Positions 1 to 13,400 of a stretch of 64,000 nucleotides of DNA are shown piece by piece. The position numbers and the translations under genes are program-made. This DNA is from Montifringilla adamsi (lineage: Eukaryota; Chordata; Aves; Passeriformes; Passeridae). The first letter of the stretch is position 1; each line of letters starts with the position of its first letter. Under the pieces are notes generated by a model that was not told the DNA's origin, made no database searches, and was given only the letters and a program-made list of their open reading frames with translations. The stretch lies in the NCBI GenBank assembly GCA_017590115.1, contig JAGGNK010008559.1, positions 8,115,888 through 8,179,887 of the forward strand, given 5' to 3'.

Positions 1-189
1 GACCAGCAGGGTAATTTGTCTTCCCCATGGCTGCCTGCTGAGTCACAGGTTAAAACTGCAAGCTATTCCTGTAAGACTTTCTCTACAAAAGAAAATGCTG
101 ATTTAGTCAGAAGGCAGTTAATTAATGGCCTCTTGGGACTGTTCTTGATGAGTTTGACCTCAGCCATGAAGAGCTGAAGCCATTCAGTG

Positions 190-252
190 GAGAACAGTCT
201 GTCAGGAGTGTTGTAGATGTGGCTGGTCCTGCCTTGGGGAGAGGAGAAGATG
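190..252 (+). mobile_element. Possible old CR1 3' fragment
   Basis: GAACAGTCTGTCAGGAGTG, then TTGTAGATGTGGCTGGTCC and TGCCTTGGGGAG, follow the terminal region of older CR1 copies (a CTGTCAGG...GGTTTAGGT...GGTCCTGCCT pattern). The match is short, so this is tentative. Confidence 0.4.
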
Positions 253-3200
253 GGGCAGTGTTGTTCAGTCTGTTTTGGTTGAAGACTCACCTAAACATTT
301 TGGAAAAACAAAACAAAAATCAATGCAAGTTAAGGAAAGCTTTGGACATGGATCTGTTCCTCCCTAATCCCCTCTAATTTTACTCATTTGCACAGGATAT
401 GTGTTGTGTGTGGAGGTGAACAAGACCTTTCTGGTAAATATTTGCAGTCGTTTGTAAGGCTGTGTGCCCAAGGAGTTTTGTTTTCAGCAGACTTTCAGCC
501 ATTTTCTTGTTTTGGAAACAGTGGAGGAGGAGAGGTATCGCACCTTGCTGCTCTCCCGGTTGTGTATGCCTGCAGCAATGCCAAACTGATGGACAGCAAG
601 GATCTGACACCAACAGAAGCAGGTTTGTCCCTTTCTTCTTGTTTGTGTATTTCAGGGTTCCCACAGCTCTCAGTGCAGGACACTGAACCTGGCCTGTACC
701 AACCACCCCAGGTATAAATGAACAGACTAAATTCTATTCTTAACTGCCACACAGAACAGCCACACTTATGTTTGTCCATGCGTGCTCAAAGCTGCCCCTG
801 TTCCTTTCCAGATGGATTCCCTTCTTTCTGCACACGCTGCTTGCTTGGAACAAATTTAATTTTGAAGGCCTGACAATTAAACAGTTGGGTTTTCAAGTCC
901 CTTCCTCAAGCTGGTCAACTCAGCCTCCCCAGTAACAGCAAGGGAAAGGTCAATAAGACAAAGCTTTCCAGGCATCCTGGGGCAAGGGACTTGTTATTTT
1001 TAAAATGAGAATATGAAACTCATAGATGTGAGACTTGAGTAGACAGAAATGTCTTATTTCAGCATTGGTTGGATTCGCTTTAGGCTATCTTTCATGATAT
1101 TGGTAACACTTAAAGCTGTCATTGCAGCAGATTGGTATAATATAGTCAAGTTGATACTTGACCACATCCAAGTCTATGGTTTTTTTTCACTCTATAGCCA
1201 CAGTTTTGAACATACAGTCTATGTTTTCAGTCTCAAGTAGTTAGTGGTTAGAAAGGACAGAGGCGTGATTATGTTGTAGAGGCCAATCTTTCTCTGCTGG
1301 ACTGAGTCCCCTGTTGCTTCTGACAGTGATTGCCCTCCAGCTGCAGTGTTCTGCTCTATAAATTTTGTGCTGCTGTAAAAAACCTCCTCCCTGGAGCAGT
1401 GTGGTTTGCTGTATGGTATGATCACTTGAGCACATCTGTTTCACCAACAAGGCTCTGCAGGCTGGGACTGCCCTGATATCTCTTGTAGATGTTCTGAAGG
1501 TTGTGTCTGTTCCTGGTGGGTGGTGGGAAACCAGTCTTCTCTAAGATTCTATTCCAATGCAGTGGCTGATACTTCCCTGGCAGTCCTGTGGCCCTGGCAA
1601 GCAGGAGGCAGGAAGGGGCTGCCTGCCCGAGTGTCTTGGGCCGGTGACACAGGACGGGGGTGCATGGGCTTGTATGAGTTACCCAAAATTGAGAATCCTG
1701 CATATGTTTGTTGCAACAGTGGAGAAGCTTTTGCAAAACCTGTTCTTACACTGTCTTGTAGTCCTTGTGGATTGAAGCACACAAGAGCTCTACTGGAAGA
1801 CTTGGATGCAGCTTGGGCTTTAAGGTGCTTGTTCCAGGGTCCCATGTTGGAAATAGCAGTCAGGCTGCAACATGCATTAAAGAAATGGGATTAAAGTTTG
1901 ACCTTTGGTTAGAGCGCTCTGCAAGACTGGCTCTGAGAACTCCATGGCTGAGTGCATTTGCAATGGATTGACAACTTCTGCAGAGTCTGTCTGTAATGGT
2001 TACTTTTTTCCATTTGGAAAGGTCTGCACATTTTTTCTGTGGGAGCTGTGATCTCTGTGTTCTCTGAGTGCAAGTGTAACAGGCTTTCACAGCAGCCGTC
2101 AAAGAGGCAAGTTGGAAAAGAAGTGACCTTGCTGGTTTGCTGGTCAGAAGTTTTGTTCTTTGCTTCTCTGGAAAAGTAAACTTTTTCTGCAAGTTCAAAA
2201 TTGGCCATTGTCCATAAAAAGGCTTGTGAATGTGCTTAACTGCATTCTTCTTTCCTCTAAAATTTCTTGCAAGATTACGCTTTAGGGTAATCTTTCATCT
2301 TTAATCTTAAATTTAGATGGGTTTTGTCTATAAAAAGAATGTACTGTCATATATAATCAGTGCTTGGTCCACTATTACTGAGAAGTGGAATGAGCAGAGC
2401 AATGTAGAGCAAAGCATTATTCCTCCTAAGTTCTGGAAGTATGATTTGATTTTGGCCATGGATCACAGCAGTTAGGGTCTTTGGGGTATTATGTCACCCT
2501 GAAGTTAACCTAGGAAATACTGACCTGGTGATATCATTCCTTCCCTGACACCCCTTTGCTCCAAGGAGCAGTGTGTTCCTTTGTTGCTGGCTCACACAGA
2601 GAAATGAGACAGATGAGGGGGGGTGGTTTTAATTCCGTAAATGTGCTGTCAGTCCTACAGAAAGCAGTGTGGCAAAGGGGCTACAGGAAGAGAGCTGTGA
2701 TTAGGGTTAGCCAGTGTCAAGTCACACCACTAAAAGCTGCAACGTGGGCAAGTTTCTTGAGAATAGAGTAATGGGAAGAAATCAAGGTTTTATGGCACTT
2801 TCAGAACAATTTTTGATTGCCTTTCAGTCTCATTTGATGCTCACATAATGAAAACCTTGCAGAACACCACGGCTGGCCTGAAAAAATTGCTTTCTGATGC
2901 CAGACTGTGTAAGCTTATGTTTTTCCTCATTATTTTTTTCTTGCAAGTGCTACAGTAACAAAGTGCATTATAGAAACTCATAGAAGAGAGCAGGGAGGGA
3001 GAAACAAAATCCATCCTCAGCTCCCAGTTACTCAGAAATGTGCTGGTTTGGTTTAGTGCCTAGAAAACAGAACCTCACGGAGCATTTTGCACTGAGAGCT
3101 TGTTAACATGTTACTTCTAACTCAGTGCTTAGTTAACAGAACTTTTAATAGCTGTAGTCATACCTGCTTTAGAGATGCACTGCCAACTTCAGAACATGAC

Positions 3201-6200
3201 GTCACTGATGATTTTGTTGCAAATTCCATTTGGGAGAGCTGACTGAGCTCCCATAAAATTGGTGCACTTCTGGGCATGCCCCAAATCAGACATTAAGCAT
3301 TTAAGCAGCTTGACTGTAGGTTTGCAGTATTTGTTTTTTCTGTGTCTGCTTAAGAATAACAGACTGATAATTTCTGAACATAAGTCTCTGAATCCCCCAC
3401 CAAAGCCCAAAGAGAATAAGCAACAAAGATGTTCTTTGTCCATCTGCTTAACCCATGAGAGAGCCTTTCACAAATGAAGATTGAATTTTGTCATTTTTTT
3501 GGTGTAGTGGAAATGCAAGCAAAATCACAACTATTTGTCCAGGTTCAACACAGTAAGTCGATAATGGTTCCCTCTTTGCTGGGATCACTGTTTTTAAATC
3601 AACAAAATGCTCAGAAAGCTGCAGAAATGGTAATTGATGATTCCTGAAGTGCTGGTGGTGGCATGCCATTGGGGAGCTCTGATTGGATGTACAGGAGATG
3701 TAAAGTTTTGTCATCTTATCCATCATTTTAATGGCACCAGAATTACGCATAGATAAGAAAAATATCTACTGAGCTGGAAAATATACTGAACTGGTACTTG
3801 TTCTGCATGAAGCCAAATTCAGCTGTTGACTCACTTTTGTTATTAGTTCATCTGGCTTTACGAAGATGGGTAATTTAGTTCCCTCCATGTAATATACTTG
3901 ATACAACTTGATAAAGCTAAATGGATATTCTATTTTATAGATCTCTGCTGAGTAGAACTGGAAAAGGTTTTAGTTAAGTGTTGAATAAACTCATAAATCC
4001 CCCAAGAGAGAATTCTGTAGATTCTCACTTATTGTCATGTTTTTCCCAGCAGAGAGGGGTATTGAAAACAGGGCACTGGCATAACATTTCCTTAGGGAAT
4101 TGCTTGTAGAAGTCACTCTGTTCTTAATGTGGAAAAATAGAGAGGCAGAGAAGAGCTTTCATTTTCCACCTCTGCCAGAGACCTGCACCTTTGCAGATTC
4201 ACTGCACTGGGGTTAAAAATCTCTTGCATTTGGCATTGATGGTAGTCTCTGAAGCTGTGAAGACGGATGTGCTCTACCAAGAAATCATGCGCCTTAATGT
4301 CTTCAGGCTTCAGAAACTGCCAGGATATTTTATATAGGGGATTTAAATAGCTGGAAATCAGACTTTAACAGAGTACAAGATGCTTCATATAAGCACTGTA
4401 TTACACAGGTACGTGTTCAGGTGTAGTTTGTGATAGATTACATCTAGCAAGATTATGCAGCCTTTTAATGATATGGAGATTACTGAGACCTTGGGATCAT
4501 TTAAGGTTAATGTGTTGCTTTTAATATGTTTGAATAGGCCACTTCAGTAAAGACTTTTTGCAAGGGGTCTTAGAATTACTGTGCCATTACATACTGCTAC
4601 CTTTGGTCAACAATTTTTTGAAACTCAAACTACCTGCTGTTTTCCTTCCACTTCCTCTGGGCAGGCCCACAGGGGCTCCTTCTTCTTGCCTTGTTCCTTA
4701 GGGCTGCACTGAGCCTACCAGCCTTGTCCTTCCCATCTCTGCTCTGTGGCAGTTACCTGGGCTGTGGGGATACCTGGGATCTTCCCCTCTGCCCAGAATT
4801 GTATTTTACTTTGCTTACTGCGAGCTCAGAGACAGCTCTTTCTGCCTCATGTGGTTTTTGGCATCAGAGCACTCAACAGCCAGACAAAATTATCTCAAAT
4901 ATGATGATGACTTTTAAAATCTGTAAAGGGTCTGTGGCTGTCTGGAACAGTGGCTTTCTCGCAGTAACTGATGGCAGAAATTTAGGCTGAGACACCCCAG
5001 TCATGGGGAATTTACACTTGAAGAATGACATGAAATACAGAGGTGGCTTTCTGTGAAATGTAAGTGCAGATAATCAATGAAGCCTTTCCTGGCTGCTGAT
5101 TGAATTCAGTATCTTTCCTATGGCTTCTAATATGCAGTCACAAATTATAGTTTGAGATGTTAGGCTGTAACAAAATGTTCTTGTTCAGATATATAACTAC
5201 TTCCAAAACATGCAGAAAGGAAAGAGGGAAGGGAATGTGGGAAGAGATGGGAAATCATGAAAGTGGTGGAGGAGGAGGGAACCTGGAACACCTTCAATGT
5301 TCCATGGAGTTGACAATCACAAAAGCAAAAGAAGTGTCCCCCCTGGGAGGCTGGTGAGGAGCCTGGAGAAGTGCCAGGGGAAAGCTCTGCCTTTCCAAAG
5401 GAGAGCTGAGAAAGGGCAGGAAGAAGGGAACTTGCCATGACAATCCCACATTATTTTATGCCGATCTTGCTTTTAAAATGTGTTTTCCGATGCCAGCATT
5501 GAACAGCTGCTTTATTTTGAGAGGTAAAGTGTTTTCTGGGCAGAGAATAGAAAAAAACTTAATGGTGGTTGAATAATAAAACATAATTGTCTTTTTTTTT
5601 GTTTGTTTTGAGGTATGTGATGTGTTTTCCACTTGAGTAATCACTAGGAGTTCCAGTGAAATACACGAGGCTGTCTGGTGGTACCACAGGAGACTTATAT
5701 TCTTTAGCTTGCAACCTGCTGGAACTCTGAAAAAAGAAATTATTTAAAGGGTGGCAGATATTTAGCCTGCTCTGTGAGGCCTGGCTCAATAAATAAGTAC
5801 AGAGAAAAATGGGAGGGGAGACTTCAGTGCAGACTCTAGAAAATGTGATGTTGTTTTGAACGAAAAGTGTTAGAAAAATGTTAGGATATATTGGTTTTTC
5901 TAGGTGGCTATATAAAACCAGCTGAAACAAATACTCCGAAAATGAAATGCTAATATGCTGGTACAAGAAGTAAGATTAAATTACTTTTTGTGATTAAACT
6001 TACATGAATTAAAACAGTGTACATTAACAAAGTCCCTGGAAATCAAGGACTGAAATTTTTTCATAATATTAAGAAATGACAGAACATGATACCCTTGGGC
6101 TATTTAATTTCTTGTATCTACTGAGGTTTGAGAAAAGATGACTTTTTTCATTGTTGTTGATGATTTTTGGGTTTGTCTTAATTTATAGATCTGAAAAAAA

Positions 6201-6594
6201 AGTGGTTTTTTTTTGGAGGGGGAGGGGTGTATTGGGATGTGTTGTTTTTCTCTTCCCACGATGAGACAAGCAATGGAAATAAAACCAGAATGCTGAGAGG
6301 TGTTTGTTGCTGGCTCAAATTGGTCTCAGCCAGAATGTCACTGGTGGATTAGGCACTCAGTAGACCAGAGCAGATGAGTTTGTTGGCTTGCATACATCTG
6401 AACAGACAATTCTTAGATGGTTTTTTTGAGCTGGCTATATGGTAAGCTAATGCAGACTGATGGCTTAATTAATTGTTAACACTTAATGAAGAGTGAACTC
6501 AGGATCTAAGAGAGGGTTTGAAACAATGATTTTTACACAGTAACAACTTGCTTGTAGTAATGGCATAAGTACAAAATGACTTCATGACCTTTAG
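253..6594. other. Non-coding flank, no gene recognised
   Basis: AT-rich sequence with only short, mutually overlapping open frames that show no family resemblance. It contains a purine-rich stretch near 5215-5290 and T/G-rich low complexity near 6180-6250. I saw no clear transposable element, although heavily decayed CR1 pieces could be missed by eye. Confidence 0.6.
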
Positions 6595-6927
6595 CAGAGT
6601 TATTCAGTGCCAGCTGGTTCTCAGGACTTAAGGGTCCAAAAGGCTGAAAATGGAATAATTAAACAGAAAACATATGAGAAAATGCATCTAAAATTTGAGT
6701 CGCATCTTACCACTGAAGTGCCACACCTAAATTGGAACCCTCCCTTTCAAGTGAAGACTCCAGTTATACCGTTATTGAAAACCAGACAAATCCCCATTTT
6801 AATGAAGATATCACACTCAGATGACCTTGAAGTGCTTAAAAATTTTGTGCAGCAGAAGGAAAACCTTCATTCAGTTTCTTCTTCATTAAGTATAAAAGCA
6901 CCTCTCTTCTCAACCGTGGTGAAATAG
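6595..6927 (+). other. Open frame of about 110 codons next to an LTR, possible exon
   Basis: The open frame begins right after TTTAGCAG, which could be a weak splice acceptor, and ends with TAG at 6925-6927. The first in-frame ATG is at 6682, and the part before it has only a GTG. The product is lysine-rich with a balanced amino-acid mix (for example HLNWNPPF and DDLEVLKNFVQQKE) and looks more protein-like than most chance frames here, but I recognise no family. The G of the stop codon is the first base of the duplicated target site of the downstream LTR. It could be a terminal exon of an unknown gene, a decayed retrocopy or chance. Confidence 0.18.
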
Positions 6928-6932
6928 GTCTC
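6927..6932. repeat. Target-site duplication, left (ERVK-like LTR)
   Basis: GGTCTC directly precedes the LTR and matches the copy at 7446-7451 exactly. One extra flanking A is also shared, so the boundary could slide by one base. The 6-bp choice gives a proper TG start on the minus strand. Confidence 0.8.
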
Positions 6933-7445
6933 TATCCCGGTAGGTTCCCGCCAGGCTGCACCCGGGGGACTGCCGAGGCCAGGATAGTCTCAGCGGAGGC
7001 TCAGACTTGGTCCGATCTCCCAAGCCGTTCCTAGCTACAGGCAGCCAAGCAAGCTCAAGTGATTTCAGCTCTTAGTGATTATCAGCTCTGTGTGATTATC
7101 GGCTCTTTTGGCTTGCTTGTGGCCGTGGCAGCAGATGCAGGGAGAGAGAGGAGAAGTGCTGTATAAGGTTCCGCAGGATTCTTTATTAGGGTGTCCCACG
7201 AAGGGTCTCAGTGACAGCTCTTCCACCGAACCAGGCAGAATTGGGGTTTTTTTTACCCTACAGAGGTTTTGAAAACTGTCCAATAGAAAGGGTCAGGGAA
7301 AAGTGACCTACAGGCTTACAGAGAGATAAGCAGGGTCCAAAGGCGGAAGAGAGGGGCTTCTAAGGCCCGAGTCATCGTGACTTGGCATTTCCTAGCTCAG
7401 GCTTCTGACCTCCAAGGAGGCCTTGCAGGCCCTGTGCCTGCTACA
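6933..7445 (-). mobile_element. Solo LTR, ERVK-like (minus orientation)
   Basis: This 513-base element is flanked on both sides by GGTCTC, a 6-bp duplication typical of ERVK-type integrations in birds. Read on the minus strand it starts TGTAGCAGGC and ends CCGGGATA, so the terminal dinucleotide is TA rather than the usual CA. In the same direction it has a TA-rich TATA-like stretch near 7256-7248 and an AATAAA signal at 7187-7182. A short internal repeat (GTGATTATC plus GCTCT) lies near 7074-7107. No primer binding site or gag/pol sequence adjoins it, so it is a recombination-derived solo LTR. Both duplications are identical, which suggests a fairly young insertion. The family name needs a repeat library. 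Confidence 0.85.
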
Positions 7446-7451
7446 GGTCTC
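7446..7451. repeat. Target-site duplication, right (ERVK-like LTR)
   Basis: GGTCTC directly follows the LTR end (GCTACA on the plus strand) and is identical to the left copy. Confidence 0.8.
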
Positions 7452-10400
7452 ACCATTTGATTTATAGGAGACTTTGTTTGCAGTGGAAGATGCTTCCTGC
7501 AGGTACACTGGGCCTGACAGCTCTCAGAGCTTTTGCATTTTGCCACTATATTGGGTAAAATATTGTCTGTTGGACACAAGAAACACTTCAGATCTTGAAG
7601 CTTTTAAAGGAAAGGCACAGTAAGTGCCTCTTGTCTGTGGATCTTGCTTTTCTAATGTGCTTCTATCTGATTTTCAATTACTTTTTCAGTGATTTGGATT
7701 GTGGCCCCCTTATCAATGAAGTAGTTTCTCATGAAGGAGAAGGAACCTTGAAGATTTCCTCTTGGATGTCTTGTTTAAAATAGTTTAGTTTATAAAGTGT
7801 TTTTTTGTCGTTGGTTTGTTTTTCTATTTTAGAAAACTGTAGGCATTTACTAAGACACAGCAAGTGGTAAGGGAGTTAGGTGAGGAGATAAATCAGCATA
7901 TATACATGGATTAAATGCATCTTCTCCTGCCCAGCATTTTTCCTTGGACTTCTTTGATGCACTCAGGGATGCTCTTCTCCTGTCTCTTACATCTTACCTC
8001 AGATGCAACCAACCTGCTCTGCCAGTCCCTCTGTAGCTGTATTTCATTTCGGATGAAGGCCTTAGGCAGGGAAAGAGGAACGTTGTAAATGACATTTAAT
8101 GACAGAGCCATCTACTCTAATGGCATGTTCTGGTTGCCTCCAGCTGTATGACTGCTCAGTGTGTGTCAATGTTTATATTTATTTTGAAACACTTGGAAAT
8201 ATGAATAGCTCTGAGCCCTCTATCAAATCTATCTGATGTTGGCTCAGTTGTTTCCAAAGTTGTAGGTTTGGGAAAAGCTGGCAAGGAACAGTGGTCGAAC
8301 AAACAGCATGGAATTGCATGGCTTATGCCTCATTTCCACAAGGTTGGCAATTAAAAATTGATTTTGGGTATATATCTCCAAAGATTTGTTGGCACACAAG
8401 CTGACAATCAATACCTGGTCTTCGATCTGGCATGAAATTTACATTGGAAGGGAGCTTTGGAGGTTGTATAATCCAACCCAATATTAGCTTTCAAGTGAGG
8501 TCTGGTTGTTCAGGGGCTTGTCCAGCTAAGTTTTAAACATCTCCAGGAATATCCTCCAGCTTTGCTGAGCAGTCTGTTCCAGTGCTTAGCTGCTGTTGCT
8601 GTAAATATTTGTTTTCTTATTGCTAGTCAAAGTTTTCCTCACAGCAGCTTGTGCCAATTAGTATTAATCTCTTTTACTCCCAAATCAATGACTGCATTAC
8701 AGGCACACAGAGACAGCTGAGGAGCAGGAGAGCAAACTCTAACTTTGGCTTCCTTATTACACTGTTACAAATGAAAAGATATTTCATTTGGCTGTGAGCA
8801 AATGTAATGAAAAAATGGGCTTATTTCTCATGAGAAGAGAAGCAATCCAGGTGTTTTGCTTAGAACGTGTGTAAGCAGATAAGTTTGATTAAGGGAAAAG
8901 AAATCCATGCAGCACAAGTAGGAGGTGGAGCTGCAAAACTGGGATGAGGCCCATGAGGTACCACCCTGTGCTCGTATTTGCACACTCTGTCTCCCTTGCT
9001 CTCATCTCAGCCCCATTGGGTTATGAGACAGAGACTTTATATAATCTACATTTAAAGTAATTTGAAATTATACCTTTGTGTCATCTTTAAGGCTTTTTTG
9101 ATTCCAAGCTTTCTGAAAGGGAATGGGTTCTGGCAAAAGTTCCAAATGGTCGGTTGAGGAAATTCTGGATCTTGAAACAGGGAAAACAAAGCATTACAGA
9201 AAAGGGAATTGATCCCATTTCTCTTACATCCTCACTGCTGCTGTGGATTTTATATTTGGGTTTACAACTGCTTAGAGGAAGACAAAGTACTCCATACTTT
9301 TTTATCAAATAACTTACCCCTGGGCTTCTTGCCTGTCATGGATGCCACATGAAGGAATGAATAATATTGTAGTGACAGCAGAGTAAGAGTGGGAGAAATA
9401 TGGTGGTCACAATTTTCATGTGTGTTCTGGAAAAGGTCTCACTGTAGAATGGGGAAAAAGACTTTTTATTCCTTCCACATCAGTGTCTGGTATCTTGAGG
9501 AGGGTTAATTCTGGTTGCATCTTTGTATGAGCAGAGATGTCAAATTCAAAAATGTCGATAAGTTGTTTCTGTTGCCTCATGTTGACTGAGCAGGTATAAG
9601 CCAAGCTTCAGTGAGCATTATTAAAGAATAGAGAGAGATGACTTCCTGCTTGGTGTGTATCCAAAGCAAACTGCAAATAATGGTGAGCATTTGATTTTAT
9701 TTTGTTTTCCCCCCTTGAATTTTGTTAAATAAACTGTCACAGATTTGTGCAGATTGCTGTAATGAAACTGAACACAAATGATGCAAGTTCTTACTGATGG
9801 TAATGCAGGCTGCTAATTTGGAGGGTGTAAAGGGAAGTAACCAACATATGGCTCTAAATTACAAACACTGTACCCTAACAATAAACTGCAAACCATCAGG
9901 ACTTTTTTTGGTTAAAAAATCCAGTATTTCTTGAGCTGTCCTTTTAGCAGTCAGGTGACTGTATCAAGCAAATTCCTAGGATGTCTGCCAAGGAGTTACT
10001 TACTGGTTTTCATTTCTGTAGGTGCCCCCCCAACTCCATGTCATGCCATGCTCAGTTCTCTTCTTGTTGCTGTGCTGCTGGGAACCTGCCAGGTTGTTAT
10101 GGATAACCCAAAATTAAATTCCAGGCAAAGAAATCAGTTTCTTCTGGGCTGTTTGTGAAGGCAGTTGTTCTGGTGTTTCATTTCAGGATGACACCATAGG
10201 GAATTCATTTTGGAATTTGCTGCTTGGCATAGAACAGGCTTAAAAGGATGAGGACACAAATGTCTGGGGGAGTCTGCAGGAGTTAAAGGCGTTGGTCAGA
10301 AAGCATGTCACACAATCTCAGCATTTCATAGAGCAATGAGCAGCCTGCCCAGTTATCTGCTTGCCTGCATCTGTTGTGAAAAGTGCAGATTTTCCCTTGT

Positions 10401-13400
10401 GCTCCTCTCCCTCGCCACGGGCTTTGTGTAGAATCTGTTTCAGTTCTTCACCGAGATACGAAGGTAACATTGACTGAAGTCCTGCCCTCTGACTGGATGT
10501 GTTTCTTTGGTTCTTAATCAGCAAAAGCTTAAATGCAGGGGGTTTGTTTCCCCTGTCATTTCAAGTCTGGTGCATGACTTTAAAGAAAGCTGGTCTGGAA
10601 AATGGTTGTTTAAGTGAAGCAGTTTTTTTGGGAGACATGCTCTCTTAGGCTCGCTGGCTTATTGGAAATGTCATCCCTGCTGGGGTGCTACCAGTGTGAA
10701 GTCAACAGCCTCTTGCTAATTTAGATGCTTTCTGTACCCTAGTCTCACTTTATAATATGGAGAGACTCTTGAATCTCTGGCAGGTCTCTGTTTTGCATAT
10801 GGCCCAAAATAAGACGGCAATAAATTATTCAGTATCCACATAATAAAGGGGGAATGCATTTTTTGAGCCTTTAGAATGCTGTGATTGAACATGACAGGGC
10901 AACTGGTTTGTCAGCACTGCAGAAGAGCAGGAGAGTGGCTCTAGACTTGAAAATTGCTCCTTGGAGTTTGCATCAGAGCATTACTGAGCTCTTTCTGTAG
11001 TTGAATAAATGACTTACATGGCTCAGTTACCTCCAGTGGTATTCAGAGTAAACCTGTCTCTAAAGGAGAGCAAAGGAAAGCAGACATCCATAGGTGGAGA
11101 CTACTGGTTTATGTAGGGATAAATGCTGCCAGCATGCTGTGCTCTGAGGTGGGCTTCAGGAGACTGAGCTTCCCTACATGGGAATACCTGGCATCTGGCA
11201 AAAGGCCTTTTTGCTCCAAATCTACCCTTGGGGACAGTGGCTGTAATGATATCACAGTGTTAGCCTGCATAGGCTCTGTTTAATCTTGCAGGGATTGAGG
11301 GACCTGGGGAAATCAATTGTTGTAGAGATACGGGGCATTTGAAAGTATTAGGAACAAGGAAATGTTTGAATGAAAGCAGTCAAAATGAAGGAATTATTTG
11401 TACCAGAAATTGTTTTGTGCTGCAGAGGTTTAGAACAGTTCACTGAGAACTGAGTTTGAGTTTTCAGCAAACTGAGAGAGGCTGCTCTGTTCCTCTTACA
11501 GAGAAGTCTTAGAGAAAGCCTCTTACAGAAAGTCCCTTAGACCGGGGGTGATGAAAAAGTATAACTATACACGTTTTGGAGGATCACATCCTGGCTGAGG
11601 TCTCTTGGAGATTCATGGTCTAATGAGGAAAAAGTCACAGGGTTGCTTCAGAGATTTCTTGTTTGAGAACATTCCAAGAATAAAACTCTCCAAAATAGGA
11701 TGGAACTCGGGCTCATGAGATATCAACATAATGGAAAGCCTGGAATATTTTTCCTGTTTATTACTCTTTAAAGGCATTGGTGGTGAAGCATTAGAGGCCA
11801 AACTTCAGTCTCGTGTATATAAGTTCTTATGCCTTCAAGAAACAATTATAAGGTGGAAAAAAAATGAGGCATCAACTTTATTGCTTAAATAGCTTTCCAG
11901 GATTTTTTAAACTATTGTCCCTGAAACATCTGTCACAGCAGCATTTAAAATCTTCATGATTGTGTGAATCACTCCTCCCCTGGGTGTCACTTAAGCTGCA
12001 GACATTTCGCATAGTAAACAGATTTTTTTTTTTTGCCCTGTGGCTCCAGTTATCTGCTGAGATGCATGAAGAACCAAAATTCCTTTGGTGTAAAGCAGTG
12101 TTGCCATTTTATACAGGCTTAATTAAAAAAACCCAAACCCTAAACAAACAAAAACCCACCCAAAATTCAGTTTCTGTCTGTGTGTCTTGGAGATATTTCT
12201 GAATGTAAATGTGTCACTAAAGCCATATCCACTCACATCCTATTAAGGCATGCCTACAAAGCAGGAGACAGGCATATCACAGATTTTCATGTACAGAAGC
12301 AATCAGAATATGGATGCAGATAGCTCTTCAGGTTTATGATGTGCATCACTCTCTTTTGTGCAGGTTTAAACTACCTTGTCATTATTGTGGCCTTGGTTAC
12401 CTGTTGCCATGCCATCCGTAACAGCTGTCAGCTCTGGAATTAATTGGTCTGGCCAAAGTGGTGTTTATTCCTTTGTTTTGATGTACAAATCCTTTAATCT
12501 GCTCCTTTGCCGTTCCTCTGGCAGCCTGCTCAGGGATCAGGGCTGCTGGTGGCTGGGGATTAGGTGACCCTGTGCACTCTGGTTAGTGTAACACAGCAGC
12601 ATTTGGGATGTAATGTGGGAGCTTCAGAGAAGCTCTGCACCAACAAAACGTGAGAGCTGGGCTGCAAGATGTTATCCTGTGTAGCTTTCTCAAGTGGGGG
12701 TTTGATTTTCGTTCTGGCTCTTGAGCTTTGGGCTGCCATCTGTGTGGAGAACAATGGGAAAATGCAGTGTTTTCTGCAACCTTTGGATAGTGAAGTGCAG
12801 CACTGAGGGTGTGGGTGGAAAAGCTCTGTGGAGAGAACTGAGGGTGGAAGTGCAGCCCTTGAGTTCCAGACTGCTGCAGAACAAACAGTTTTTCTCCCTG
12901 TCCGTGTTGTGCCATACTGGGATAACTCTTGGAGCTGGCACTTATGCTAGGTACAGTGCTGGCACACCAGGAATGCTCTAGGGCTGCATTTCTGTGTGTG
13001 GGATGAGACCTGAGCCTTTGAGGTGAACTTACTAAGATCTGCTCCATGAGAGCAAACTGAAAAGAAATTTATAGATTTAAAAGTCAGAGAACCGCCGACT
13101 TTTTTTCCTGCTTAAAAGAGTTCAGGGGCAGGCAAAGCAGAGTAGAGGAGGAGTTTTGTAATGCTGTCTTCCCTTGTCCTACCACAGTGGTGGTTCTGTA
13201 TTTGTTCTGAGGCCTTTTAGTTGACAAACCCCACTGACGCCCTTCAGACGCCTGAGTCTGAGTGTGCCTGTTTCTGAGGCTCCACTTGTGCTGCTAGCTG
13301 GATTTCAGTCTCTTTCCCAGCCTGTGTTTTTTCTGGCCTCAAACTTCTTTCTCTGGTGCTTGCAGAGATGCTGGCAAAACTGATCTGCCTAATCCTTTCC

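Noticed and set aside
388..717. 109-codon plus-strand frame with CxxC-like start
   Set aside because: The CVVC pair is isolated with no zinc-finger spacing after it, and the frame overlaps open frames on both strands.
12583..13047. 154-codon minus-strand frame
   Set aside because: Several overlapping frames on both strands cover the same DNA and none has family resemblance.
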